Shown here one piece after another: positions 1 to 9,165 of a stretch of DNA of 36,486 nucleotides. The notes below the pieces were generated by a model that was given only the letters and a program-made list of their open reading frames with translations, made no database searches and had not been told where the DNA came from. Origin of the DNA: Clostridium sp. (GTDB lineage: Bacteria; Bacillota; Clostridia; Clostridiales; Clostridiaceae); the NCBI GenBank assembly GCA_022767515.1, contig JALENK010000031.1, forward strand, positions 1-36,486. Reading direction: 5' to 3'. Made by a program: the position numbers and the translations under genes. Within the stretch, counting starts at the first letter, position 1. The number at the start of each line of letters is the position of its first letter.

Positions 1-1
1 A

Positions 2-94
2 TACAAATTAGTTACGCCAAGAAATGGTGGATATTCTGAAGAAATGTTAAAAGCTAAGATAGATTTTTATAATGAATTTATATCCATAAAGTGA
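2..94 (+). CDS. 3' end of an unidentified gene (partial)
   Basis: An open frame enters from the left edge and ends at TGA (92-94), giving 30 residues that end YNEFISIK. A terminator hairpin follows 2 bp later, which supports a real gene end. The fragment is too short for me to assign a family. It ends just before the remnant of the ssrA 3' end, so it is probably the chromosomal gene that once converged on ssrA before the island inserted. Confidence 0.6.
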   Translation, partial: YKLVTPRNGGYSEEMLKAKIDFYNEFISIK

Positions 95-95
95 T

Positions 96-128
96 AAAAC
101 CGCACAGATAATCCTGTACGGTTTTTGT
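96..128. terminator. Two-way rho-independent terminator
   Basis: AAAACCG pairs with CGGTTTT and ACAG pairs with CTGT, with one C/A mismatch and a short AT loop. The plus strand continues TTTTGTTT and the minus strand ends in a TTTTAT run. It ends the plus-strand gene. In the minus direction it was probably the original ssrA terminator, since it lies 2 bp from the ssrA 3'-end remnant. Confidence 0.75.
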
Positions 129-129
129 T

Positions 130-141
130 TGGTGGAGGCGA
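130..141 (-). repeat. Candidate distal att site: duplicated 3' end of ssrA
   Basis: The 12 bp TGGTGGAGGCGA are identical to 10342-10353, the 3' end (CCA side) of the intact tmRNA, in the same orientation. In AT-rich DNA an exact GC-rich 12-mer match is unlikely by chance. It also sits directly between a chromosomal terminator and the accessory genes. I infer that it marks the far end of an island inserted in the ssrA 3' end. Confidence 0.7.
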
Positions 142-168
142 AGCATGACCTTTAAAATCCACTACCTA

Positions 169-1479
169 TTAATATAAAGATAATTGTGACTGTTCGTACC
201 ATACTACAGAATTTTTATTTAATATTAGCCTATATATCATATTTTCTAGTGAGCCAATTATAAATCTTTCTAGTATAAAAATAATATCACTATCTAAATT
301 GCTATATGATAAATGAAATTCAGTTATTTTATTATGTACAATTGAATTTCTAATATTATAAATCAATTTAGGAAAAATATTAATTAAAGCATTGTTGTCT
401 ATAGTATTAATATCGTACTTTTTACCTGGACTCTTCTCTATATCTAAATCATTAAAACTCCTTTCTATACTTTCTCTTACCTCTTGAGATGTCTTTACTC
501 CTGTACTCTTCCATTTTTCCATTAATATATCCTTATATTTTTTCCCCTCAAATGTCAATTCACCAACTTTTTTTATAAAATCACTCAATGTCTCATACTC
601 TTTTTTAGATATAGTTTCATTTAACTTTTTAAAATCACGTATTGTTAACATTCTATAATCCATCTTTGTTGATAATTCACATATTTTGCTTTTATACATA
701 AAATTCTCTAATATTTGATAAAGTCTCAAGTACTTATCTAATGGATATTTATGTATATTATACTCATTTAAAATTTCTATTATTTCCGAAAACTGATTAT
801 ACTGAAAATTATTGTCGAATTTCACTTTAATATCTTTAGGTATATAATTATTAAATTCAGTAGGTTTATTAATTATCTTCCCAGCTAATACTTGATTTAT
901 CTTTAAGAAATCAACTTTGGATGCAATATTCCCTTCATTTTTCTGATTTTCTAATATAATGTACTTATTAGGCTCGTCCAATTTAATTTTTTCAATTAAT
1001 GAAATTAATAATTTATATAAATAATAATTATTATTTATATTAATAAACTTTTCAAAATTAGATATATCCTCCAAATTACAATATAGCATTGATGTATTAA
1101 AATCTTCTTCATCAATAAAATAACAATTACTTAGATTAGGATTTTTAGGGATACTAATTATTTTAAACTCATCACACTCTCTATCTTCTTCAAGTCCTTC
1201 TTGTTCTATAGTAGTTAATAACTTAAATATAATAACACTTATAATATATATATTATCTATAACTCTATTTAAGTAACTAAGTTGCCTATTTTTAATATCC
1301 CTAATAATATTCATATAATCTTCTATCTTTGAATTATCATTATCTTTTATGTTATCTACGATTTCCCTCAGTTCAATAACTAGCAAATCTAGCCCTTCAT
1401 ATTTCTCAATTTCGTCTTCATTATAGATATAATCCATTATATTAATTAGCTTATCAATTATTATTTTTTTACTACTCAT
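169..1479 (-). CDS. HEPN-motif protein, candidate RNase effector of a two-gene system
   Basis: The 436-aa protein has no family that I recognise over its full length. It is largely alpha-helical and rich in Lys, Asn and Ile, with no membrane segment. Near the C-terminus, R377-N-S-I-V-H382 matches the RX4-6H motif of HEPN ribonucleases and sits in a helix, as in that fold. The start ATG has an AAGGGG site 7 bp upstream and overlaps the stop of the upstream DGQHR-like gene by 4 bp (ATGA), so the two are very likely translationally coupled. I infer an effector partner in a defence or toxin-antitoxin-like pair. The HEPN call rests on a short motif and could be wrong. Confidence 0.7.
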   Translation of the reverse strand: MSSKKIIIDKLINIMDYIYNEDEIEKYEGLDLLVIELREIVDNIKDNDNSKIEDYMNIIRDIKNRQLSYLNRVIDNIYIISVIIFKLLTTIEQEGLEEDRECDEFKIISIPKNPNLSNCYFIDEEDFNTSMLYCNLEDISNFEKFININNNYYLYKLLISLIEKIKLDEPNKYIILENQKNEGNIASKVDFLKINQVLAGKIINKPTEFNNYIPKDIKVKFDNNFQYNQFSEIIEILNEYNIHKYPLDKYLRLYQILENFMYKSKICELSTKMDYRMLTIRDFKKLNETISKKEYETLSDFIKKVGELTFEGKKYKDILMEKWKSTGVKTSQEVRESIERSFNDLDIEKSPGKKYDINTIDNNALINIFPKLIYNIRNSIVHNKITEFHLSYSNLDSDIIFILERFIIGSLENMIYRLILNKNSVVWYEQSQLSLY

Positions 1480-2696
1480 GATTTATCCCCTTTAAAATAA
1501 AATTCCCAATCAATTTGTTTATTATTCTCCATAGAATCATAAATAGCATTCATTACTGCTTTTTTGCTAATATTGCCTATATTAATTTTACCAATTTTCA
1601 TATTAGAATCTTTAGCTACATCATATATATCTAAATTCAATAAATCTTCTTTTAAATCTAATACATCAAGGAATTCATTAAACACAAAATCATTTAAATA
1701 ACCATATTTCTCTTTAGAATATTTACCCAATGCTGCAAAAATTCCTACTATAACAGTTTCTCTTGATATCCACTTTACTCCACGCTCATGATATACTGAA
1801 TCTAGCTTTTTATCTAACCTAATTAAAAATTTTAACACGGCTTCTAATAGTGAATACTTGTAGTCTATAATTAAACCTTTCTCATTATTATCTTCTTGTT
1901 GTTTCTTGATTAAATCAGTGTTAGTAGTCATTGGTTTACAATTCTCAAATGAAAGTGTCGCAGAAATTAAATGTGAAAAATAATATTCACCCAAAACACG
2001 TTCTTTACTATACAAAGTATCACTTTTTTGCTTTTCTCGTATTATTTCTTTCATATTTTCTTCTTTACATACTTTATTTAAACATGGTAATACATTTAAA
2101 TAAAGTAACTCTAACTGATGTCTAGGTGTCATAGCTTTATGCCCTGCATTTAAAATTAGCATTTTTTCTATTTCTTCACTTGGACTTAAACCAACCCAAA
2201 CTTCAAACCATTGTATATTATCTTTAAAGTACTTAACAAATTTATCTATATTACCTTTAGCTTTATATTCATTTATTATCGCTTCTAATACTCTTACATC
2301 AGAATTAATTCTTTTTAATTCTGCTCTATATTTATTTGATAATTGTATTCTTGATAATTTTGTTATCTCTTCCTTATCTTCAACTCGTTTGAATAATTTT
2401 ATACTTTCCCATATAGACTTTATTCTATAAGTTCTTTGCAAACCATCTAAAATTCTAAATTCTATTACACTAACATCATTTTGATTTATATCTATTGTAT
2501 CTGTTATCAACGTAATCGTAGGAATATTACCGTTTTCTCTTACAGTATCAATAAGTCTATCTAAATAAACATTTGGTACAATACTTCTTTGAACATCATA
2601 ATCCATATATTCTTTTGGAATATTTTCTACATATTCTTTTAAAGAACATCCACAAAAATAACAATTATTTTTAAATGTATATTTAATTAATTTCAT
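1476..2696 (-). CDS. DGQHR/ParB-like (DndB/DUF262-related) domain protein
   Basis: The 406-aa protein carries the signature of the DGQHR and DUF262 families of the ParB/sulfiredoxin-like superfamily: DVQRSIVPN near residue 30, ILDGLQR near residue 85 in place of DGQHR or DGQQR, and NAGHKAMTPRHQ further on. A CYFCGC cluster lies near residue 12 and might bind metal. I chose the ATG at 2696 (MKLIKYTF) because AGGAGGGT sits directly upstream. The longer in-frame start at 2750 would put the TATAAT promoter inside the gene. It is the first gene of a two-gene operon with the HEPN-motif gene. Relatives occur in phosphorothioation and type IV restriction defence; its own activity is not known to me. 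Confidence 0.75.
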   Translation of the reverse strand: MKLIKYTFKNNCYFCGCSLKEYVENIPKEYMDYDVQRSIVPNVYLDRLIDTVRENGNIPTITLITDTIDINQNDVSVIEFRILDGLQRTYRIKSIWESIKLFKRVEDKEEITKLSRIQLSNKYRAELKRINSDVRVLEAIINEYKAKGNIDKFVKYFKDNIQWFEVWVGLSPSEEIEKMLILNAGHKAMTPRHQLELLYLNVLPCLNKVCKEENMKEIIREKQKSDTLYSKERVLGEYYFSHLISATLSFENCKPMTTNTDLIKKQQEDNNEKGLIIDYKYSLLEAVLKFLIRLDKKLDSVYHERGVKWISRETVIVGIFAALGKYSKEKYGYLNDFVFNEFLDVLDLKEDLLNLDIYDVAKDSNMKIGKINIGNISKKAVMNAIYDSMENNKQIDWEFYFKGDKS

Positions 2697-2732
2697 AATC
2701 ACCCTCCTCATATCCCGTATATTCTCTACTAA

Positions 2733-2761
2733 ATTATACCAACCATTCACTCACACTGCAA
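2733..2761 (-). promoter_or_regulatory. Promoter of the DGQHR/HEPN operon
   Basis: On the minus strand, TTGCAG (2756-2761) and TATAAT (2733-2738) are separated by exactly 17 bp. The -10 lies 37 bp before the chosen ATG, which has its own strong ribosome binding site. This settles the start codon. Confidence 0.75.
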
Positions 2762-2798
2762 TTTTTTAAAATACTGTTACTCTATAATTCATGTATCT

Positions 2799-4080
2799 CT
2801 ATGATACCTTTATATAAAAACTTTGACTGTATCTTTCATATAAGTTATACCTTTTAATACTGCTTTTAACTTCAATTCCTCCACTATCTTTAAACAAAGA
2901 AAAAGACACATTGAATATTACTTCAATGTGTTCCTTATAAACAATAACTTCCTTTACAAAATCCTGTATAAACTTTTTGCATTCTGGAATGTTTCTGCTT
3001 ATCACATAACCACTAAAGTTATTTAATAAACTTCTTACATCCTCTTCTGTTATTATGTGGGTCATATCTTTTGATTCTAATTGAATCATCTTATATTCTA
3101 AGTCTGATTTTTTATTCTTTAGCTCGTCCATCTTTATTTTAATTCCTCTTGCATGAATCCACTTGCTATAGCTGTTACAATGTTACTTATTTGAGTATCT
3201 ATTTCTTTAAGCTCTTTAATAATAACTTCTCTTTTTTCATCATCAACTTTATTTTGTTTTTGAAGATTTCTATTAATACCTTCAACTAAATATGAAATAG
3301 CTTTATCATTAAAGACTTTTCTTTCTAGCTCTGATAATACATACTCTTCAATGTATTCTTTTCTTATCTCTTTATTATCACATATCTTTGAACTAGTAGC
3401 TCTTCTATATGAACATCTATAAGAAACATACATCGGTTTATTTTTAGCATTTCTCCTATTTCCTTGATAATGTTTTCCACAGCATCCACAACGTATTACT
3501 CCTGCAAGTAAATAATTTTCTTTAGCTTTATTAGTTCCTGGAGCTCTTTTTCTTGCTTTTAATACCTCCTGTGCCTGTGCAAAAATCTCCTTTGAAATTA
3601 TCTGTGGCATTCCTCCTTCAATTCTTATAATTTCACTTTCATCTTTATATAAGTGACTATTTCTTTTACCAAAAGCATCTTTTTTAGCACTTTTATTATA
3701 AATATATACACCTGTATACTTTTCATTAGTCAAGACACTATGAATACTATTAGCTCTAAATATTGCACCAACTTTAGTTTTAAAACCTCTAGCATTCAAT
3801 TCGTTTACCATTTCACTTTGAGTATATCCAGAAATATACATGTCAAAAATTAATCTTACGCTTTCAGCCTCTCTTTCATTAATAACATATCTTTTATCTG
3901 AATTAACATCATATCCTAAAGGAGCTAATCCACCTGTATGCTTACACTTGTAAGCATTCTCTTTTAATCCTTTCATCGTTTCTCTTGCTAAATTCTTTGA
4001 ATAATATTCAGCCATACCTTCAATAACAGATTCAAGTATTACACTTTCTGGACTATCATCTAATTGCTCTGCTACACTTT
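2799..4080 (-). pseudogene. Large serine recombinase remnant, N-terminally truncated and frameshifted
   Basis: The reading frame starts abruptly at 4080 with VAEQLDDSPESVILESVIEG and runs through a recombinase domain (AEYYSKNLARETMKGLKENA, then LAPLGYDV), a zinc ribbon (CGCCGKHY, then C...C) and a coiled coil, typical of the C-terminal two thirds of large serine integrases. The catalytic resolvase domain of about 120-140 residues with its Ser nucleophile is missing: the sequence joins directly to the tail of the coiled-coil HEPN gene. A stop after FMQEELK (3134) is followed by the continuation in another frame (MDELKNKKSDLEYK), so the gene is also frameshifted. The product cannot recombine DNA. 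It may be what is left of the island's own integrase or of a later element. Confidence 0.88.
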
Positions 4081-4084
4081 AAAA

Positions 4085-5818
4085 TTATTTTTTACTTTTT
4101 TCAGCTATAAACTCTATCCAACTTAATTGAGAATATGAATTCTTATAAAATAAAAACTTTCTTATATCTATAACATTATTTAAAGTTATCTCTATTGAAC
4201 TACCATGAGCTGCTTTATTTCTTAATTGTCTTATGTTTCTTTTTTTGAAATCTTCCACAAATCCATACCATGACGGAATCTTTGACATATGAACCAACAA
4301 GTGATTTAATGTAGTATTTTTATCTGTATTTATACTAATAATTGATGATAGTTCATATTCTAAAAATTTAGAATACATAATGTAAACTGGTGAGTAATCA
4401 CTTATACCATTATTTCCTTCACCTAATAGTGAATATAAGTATTCAGCTAAGGAAATATACTCATATCCTTTATCAGACAATTTGTTTTTAAAGTAGCTAA
4501 TAGATTCTATTTCCTTATTTGAAACATTAATTCCATTAACAAATCTTTCAATTATCTCTAACCTTTTATCCAATATAGAGTTTTCCTCAAAATAGTCTTC
4601 TAAAATATCCTTCAAGTCGTTTTTGGCATTTATATTACTTAATTTATCAATATTTATATGCATCGCATTTATTGCTTTATCAATATTTCTTGATATATTT
4701 ACATCAAAATACTTTAATGCTTCTAAAATACTTTCTGGACTATCAACTAACCTCTCATTTATTTTTTCAATATTAGAAGAAAAACTATCAATTAAAGTAT
4801 TAATATTTTTATTTGTTTGCTTAATAAATCCCTCATAATTTTCTAATGATAATTTATTCAGTCTATTATTATCCTTTATTTCTTCGCTTAGAATTACCAT
4901 TGTATTATCTAATCTCTCAACTATCTCTTTAACAAATTCAAGATATGCTTTATTTTCACTCGATACATTCACATCTTGACCATATATATTAGACTTTATA
5001 TATTCAAGACTTTGCATAATATTTTCACTATTAATATATAAAATCTTTATTTCTGATGATGTATTAATCAGGTTAAATGCACAACTTTTAATTTCTAATT
5101 TTTTATCATCTAAGTTTTTGATTGTAGAAATTTCACTAATTTTTTTGGCTAATAATTTTATTCTATCTGCTTCCATATACTCTAGTTCATCTTGTATATC
5201 TTTAATTTCAGACTTTATCTTTTCTAACTTTTCACAATTTTCATTATCTATGTTCTTTATATATTTGTATACATCACTAATATCACATAAAATTCTATTA
5301 ATTCTTTTGTCTATTATTCTTAATAATTTTGTTTCTTCACTTACTTTTTTATCAAATAATAATTTATAATTATTATTTTCTATAAGTTTTTCTAAAGGCA
5401 TAACACTTTGTCCTACATTAACTAATTCACACTCACTTAAATCAATAATTTCATTTTTATTATAATTTAAATCACAATATATTTTATTGCTTGCATTGAT
5501 AGTAATACTATTCAGCTCAGCGTTATCCTTCCCCTTTATATTTGTAAAAATAATTCTTACTACTATTAAAGATAAAATTGGTATTAAACCTAACTTAATA
5601 TTAAAGTTACTAAATATTAATATTGCAATAGCAATAACACTTGCAACATACTCTAAATTGTTTAATTTTATATCTTGTCTTCTATCTTTATATTCAAAAA
5701 TAAAATAAGTAGTTGTTAATAAGCATCCAATTAAATAGAAATTAGTAGGAATAACAATTATTGAACAAGTTGTAATTATAAGAGTTATAATAATAGGAAT
5801 ACTAATTTTAATATTCAT
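4085..5818 (-). CDS. Four-helix membrane protein with coiled coil and C-terminal HEPN motif
   Basis: The 577-aa protein begins with four hydrophobic helices in about the first 95 residues. The positive loop KDRRQD between helices 2 and 3 places both ends in the cytoplasm. A long coiled-coil region (about 140-420) follows, then a helical C-terminus with R533-N-K-A-A-H538, matching the RX4H motif of HEPN ribonucleases. I prefer the ATG at 5818 (MNIKISIP); the longer frame would begin with TTG. The gene overlaps the end of the OB-fold gene by 11 bp, so they are coupled. I infer a membrane-tethered effector facing the cytoplasm. I do not recognise a named family. Confidence 0.75.
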   Translation of the reverse strand: MNIKISIPIIITLIITTCSIIVIPTNFYLIGCLLTTTYFIFEYKDRRQDIKLNNLEYVASVIAIAILIFSNFNIKLGLIPILSLIVVRIIFTNIKGKDNAELNSITINASNKIYCDLNYNKNEIIDLSECELVNVGQSVMPLEKLIENNNYKLLFDKKVSEETKLLRIIDKRINRILCDISDVYKYIKNIDNENCEKLEKIKSEIKDIQDELEYMEADRIKLLAKKISEISTIKNLDDKKLEIKSCAFNLINTSSEIKILYINSENIMQSLEYIKSNIYGQDVNVSSENKAYLEFVKEIVERLDNTMVILSEEIKDNNRLNKLSLENYEGFIKQTNKNINTLIDSFSSNIEKINERLVDSPESILEALKYFDVNISRNIDKAINAMHINIDKLSNINAKNDLKDILEDYFEENSILDKRLEIIERFVNGINVSNKEIESISYFKNKLSDKGYEYISLAEYLYSLLGEGNNGISDYSPVYIMYSKFLEYELSSIISINTDKNTTLNHLLVHMSKIPSWYGFVEDFKKRNIRQLRNKAAHGSSIEITLNNVIDIRKFLFYKNSYSQLSWIEFIAEKSKK

Positions 5819-6812
5819 TGTACACCTTATCCACAACTAATCTTAATTTATTCTTATATATATTAACTGTACCTGAAACTCGTATAGGAAACTTTGCTTC
5901 TGATGCATGTTTAATTCTAATTCTTTTTCCTTCTAAAATATCTCCATCTGCTTTATACAGTACACACTCTTTTTTAATATTTCCATCATTTAAATAAAAG
6001 TATAGATGTCCATCTTTTTCTCTTAAGTCACTTACATCCCCTCTAACTTGAATAGTTTCTCCCCTATTATCTTCATTAATATAATCTAATGGTTTTAACT
6101 CTAATGTTTTTTCTTCTCCACTTTCACACATTATAATATCAGAATTATTGTTGGGAATAACTTCTAATTCTCCTTTATATTCTTCTACTTTACCAGTAAC
6201 TCTTAAAATATCTCCAGCCTTTAGCTTGTCTCCATCATATCCTATGTTATTAAAGATTGGCACTTGCATCTCTTGGTTAGCGCTTGTTTTTACAGTTAAA
6301 AAAGTATGTCCATTCGGATGTTTATATGTAGATAAAATTACACAATCTATTGTTATATTTTTTCCTACACTTTCCGGTGTTATCTCTTCTCCTTTTGAAA
6401 CAATTAAATTTACATCACTATCCTGCTCTGGAATAACTTCTAATTTTTCATTAAAAATATCAACCTTTCCTTTAAATTGATACTTATTGTTTAGTTGAAT
6501 TTTTTCGAAATTTATTTCATTATTTACAAATAACGGAACTAAGATTTCTCCTGTATCATCCTTAACAGTTAAAAACAAATGTCCATTTTTATGCTCTTCA
6601 ATATTAATTATTGTTCCTTGTATTGTTACAATCTTATCTTTAATATCTGCTGTTACATCTTTAATATTAATTATGTCATCCTGTTTTTCATCAAGCACTA
6701 TTTCATTTGAAATATTCTCATCATTGTTTCCTAAAGAATTTAATTTATAAAAAACTCCACCAACAATGATTATAAGCATTGCAATTATCCATAGCATAAA
6801 CTTTTTTCTCAT
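5808..6812 (-). CDS. Membrane-anchored protein with three OB-fold repeats
   Basis: The 334-aa protein has an N-terminal anchor (MRKKFMLWIIAMLIIIVGGV) without a lipobox Cys, which puts the rest outside the membrane. Three repeats follow: about 50-125 (IVTIQGTIINIEEHKNGHLF), 140-220 (ITIDCVILSTYKHPNGHTF) and 245-334 (IQVRGDVSDLREKDGHLYF). Each looks like a nucleic-acid-binding OB fold of the tRNA_anti or YhcR type, with a shared NGH-LT-K pattern. The start is backed by AGGAGAGG 8 bp upstream and a promoter. It is the first gene of a pair with the membrane HEPN protein. An outside-facing nucleic-acid sensor is an inference; other ligands are possible. Confidence 0.78.
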   Translation of the reverse strand: MRKKFMLWIIAMLIIIVGGVFYKLNSLGNNDENISNEIVLDEKQDDIINIKDVTADIKDKIVTIQGTIINIEEHKNGHLFLTVKDDTGEILVPLFVNNEINFEKIQLNNKYQFKGKVDIFNEKLEVIPEQDSDVNLIVSKGEEITPESVGKNITIDCVILSTYKHPNGHTFLTVKTSANQEMQVPIFNNIGYDGDKLKAGDILRVTGKVEEYKGELEVIPNNNSDIIMCESGEEKTLELKPLDYINEDNRGETIQVRGDVSDLREKDGHLYFYLNDGNIKKECVLYKADGDILEGKRIRIKHASEAKFPIRVSGTVNIYKNKLRLVVDKVYNEY

Positions 6813-6845
6813 ATATTTATCCTCTCCTATTTTGTTATTTATATT

Positions 6846-6875
6846 ATTATATTATAATTATTGTAATTTTTACAA
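6846..6875 (-). promoter_or_regulatory. Promoter of the OB-fold/membrane-HEPN operon
   Basis: On the minus strand, TTGTAA (6870-6875) and TATAAT (6846-6851) are separated by 18 bp. A second overlapping TATAAT lies at 6851-6856. The start codon is 34 bp downstream of the -10. Confidence 0.5.
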
Positions 6876-7177
6876 TAACTCACTCTAAACTTTTGGTATT
6901 TTGACTAAATATAGATATTTGTTTTATTACAAATAAAATACACTACTTATCATTAAGATTTATCATACTTTTTTCATAAGTAAATTTACAACTCAAGTCT
7001 TTTGTAAGCCATCAAACTAGCTGACTTCCATTTAATATAGAAATCAGATTCTTATTATTTTTTAATAAAATTCATTTAATTTTTTATCCCTATAATAATC
7101 TATCATATTTTGTCTTGGTCACTTATACTTTCATCAATTTTCTACATATACATATGTTCTTTAGCAAAACAATCTGT
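6876..7177. other. AT-rich intergenic stretch
   Basis: I find no gene, RNA or clear repeat here. It separates the OB-fold operon promoter from decayed coding DNA. Confidence 0.5.
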
Positions 7178-7868
7178 TTACATATCCCGGCATTTTCCAA
7201 GTTTGACTTTTTGTGGCCAAGATATTGACGTAAGATCAAAATTGTATTTATTCTTTAATCCATCGCTAAATGTAAGCAAAGTATTAGTAATTGAAAAGAA
7301 ATCATCAAATTTAATTTCATCTCCAAACTTCCCATAATTTTTACATCCGCTTTTTATTTCTTCTGTTATTTCTCCTATAAATTCCATAAAATTAGCTATA
7401 TCATTTAACTCTGATATAATCTCTTCGTAATTTATAGAAAGTGACGATAGCCTAACAGATTCCCTTTCATAATCATCTTATAACTCATACCTTTCTTGAC
7501 TTTCTAATTTTCTTTCATATTCTGTCTATGCTTCTAGTTCTTCATCTAAACCTACTTCTTCTATCTTAGCCTTGACCCCTTGTAATAATGTATTGGTAAA
7601 TAACGTACTATACTTAACATTATCACTCACTCCTTGTTCTTGTATACTAGATAGATTATGTTCATGTAGCACATTCTTATTTAGGCTTTTATTAACTGAA
7701 AAATATGTTGGATTTCTTTAAATTAAATATATAATCTTCATTACTCATATCAATTAAACTTTTTATATTAATTAAAGATTTAATAATAATTTCATCTGCT
7801 CTCGAATCATTATCGTCATCTTTCCTCCATAATGAAATGATCTTTTTTATATAGTCCTTTGCATTGCC
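7178..7868 (-). pseudogene. Decayed gene of unknown function (two stops, one frameshift)
   Basis: Two consecutive frames on the minus strand read as one protein of about 230 residues. Positions 7868-7692 give GNAKDYIKKIISLWRK through LKKSNIFFS. Positions 7717-7178 continue with YFSVNKSLNKNVLHEHNLSS and end GKCRDM, so a frameshift lies between 7692 and 7717. The second part is cut by TAG at 7526-7528 (DEELEA*TEYERK) and TAA at 7478-7480 (RYEL*DDYERES). Both look like single-base changes of Gln or Glu codons. The translation is acidic and helical. I recognise no family. It shows the same decay as the neighbouring recombinase relics. Confidence 0.6.
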
Positions 7869-8010
7869 TTAACTACTATATACTAAATTTCTTCTACTAT
7901 AAAGCAATTATAATTATCTATATATATTGGTATCCAACATTAAATATTTCATTTCTTTTTTACCCTTCTTATACCTATACTTTACATTTTAATATATTAT
8001 AAATTATATT

Positions 8011-8532
8011 TTATATAGCAATATCTAAATTCAATGTGCTTCTTCCAATATTTCTTAGCTTAAATAAAGAAGGAGTACCCTTCATTGATACTCCTTCTCT
8101 ATTACTTAAATAGCTTATTAAGTTATCATCTAATTTAATCCTAATTGAGTCATTTCTCTTAGCTCACTGATAGTTATTCCAGAAATTATCATATCTAATA
8201 ACTTCTTTTGTTATTCTCTTATTGAGCTTTCAGTAAAAACCTTACTGAAGTTCCCTAAATACTTTTAATTATTTTATATAGTAATTCCTCATTAACATTA
8301 TCTGAAAGTGTTACTAATAGTGGACTTTCTCTTCTTCTAAAACTTTAACTATTTGCATTAGCTCATCTTTTCTTACTTTAAACTCTTCCTTAGTTTTTAT
8401 CTCATCATCATATGTCTCAAATAGCTTTGCTCTTTTCTTATCTAGTTTTTCTAGCTCTTTATCTATTTTTGATAAGTTCTCTTTTGCCACTTTACATTTA
8501 TTACTACATAATGATATTTTTATATTTATTTG
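8011..8532 (-). pseudogene. Second serine recombinase remnant (C-terminal part only)
   Basis: Pieces in several frames match the coiled-coil and extreme C-terminus of a large serine recombinase: LSKIDKELEKLDKKRAK, then SPLLVTLSDNVNEELL after a frameshift, then NFSKVFTESSIRE, MTQ...IRIKLDDNLI, and finally KGTPSLFK...NIGRSTLNLDIAI ending at TAA 8011-8013. There are several stops and frameshifts. The catalytic and recombinase domains are gone. The upstream end joins in frame to the stop of the beta-propeller fragment near 8530. It overlaps in type with the C-terminal part kept at 2799-4080, so at least two recombinase-bearing elements have passed through this locus. Confidence 0.7.
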
Positions 8533-9030
8533 TTAATTTTTCCAAACCTTCTTAAATACTTCTTTTGAGTATACACCTTCTTTAAGGATTAACAGAGAAA
8601 AGTTCATTTTACTATCAAGTTTTGTTTCCCATATAATCTTTTCTTTTTTATAATCATAAGCTTCAAGCTGATTGTCATTAATAATTCTATAAATTCTTTC
8701 ATTATTTTGTGTTTTAAGATTTAATTCATAAACTTTATTACCATTAAAACAATATAATATATCATCATTTAAATAGTATTTGTCCATAGTTTCATCAATT
8801 TGTTTGTCCCATAAAATTTCATCTGTTAAAATATTTATAGCATATATAAATCCTTTATCTCCACCCATATAAATAATATTATCTTTTTGATACATAAATA
8901 TAACTTTATCATTCGTTGTAAATAATAATGTTTCATATACATTTTTATTATACGCCTTAACAACATATACCTCATTAAACTCATTAACTACATAAATAGA
9001 CTCTGTAATGCTAGTTATAACGCTATTCAT
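8533..9030 (-). CDS. Beta-propeller (PQQ-like) repeat protein fragment
   Basis: The 165-aa frame contains blade-like repeats such as IIYMGGDKGFIYAINILTDE, followed by ILW, and KVYELNLKTQ, as in PQQ/quinoprotein-type propellers. A complete propeller needs 6 to 8 blades (300 residues or more), so this is only part of one. AAAGGA lies 6 bp before the ATG, but the frame stays open upstream to about 9110 without a better start. The upstream neighbour at 9166-9609 has a membrane anchor and one more blade-like repeat. Both probably derive from one gene broken in the 135 bp between them. The downstream end joins recombinase debris, so its own C-terminus may be lost. Confidence 0.5.
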   Translation of the reverse strand: MNSVITSITESIYVVNEFNEVYVVKAYNKNVYETLLFTTNDKVIFMYQKDNIIYMGGDKGFIYAINILTDEILWDKQIDETMDKYYLNDDILYCFNGNKVYELNLKTQNNERIYRIINDNQLEAYDYKKEKIIWETKLDSKMNFSLLILKEGVYSKEVFKKVWKN

Positions 9031-9165
9031 GACATTTCCTTTTGATAAAGTATGACTAAATTTTTCCTCATATACAGCTTTGTAACTTCCATGAGGAGCC
9101 GATCAAACACAAGTATCCGTTCCCCCCACTACATTCTATCCATTCCTCTCTTGTGACACCATAAA

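Noticed and set aside
1931-2125. Plus-strand frames opposite the island genes (also 3653-3853, 4623-4838, 5118-5369, 5487-5708, 6148-6480)
   Set aside because: They are antisense shadows of well-supported genes with no ribosome binding sites or recognisable products.
8067-8097. A perfect 10-bp hairpin (AGAAGGAGTA with TACTCCTTCT) that looks like a terminator
   Set aside because: It lies within the recombinase remnant and encodes part of its conserved C-terminus (NREGVSMKGTPSLF), so the symmetry is more likely coding coincidence.
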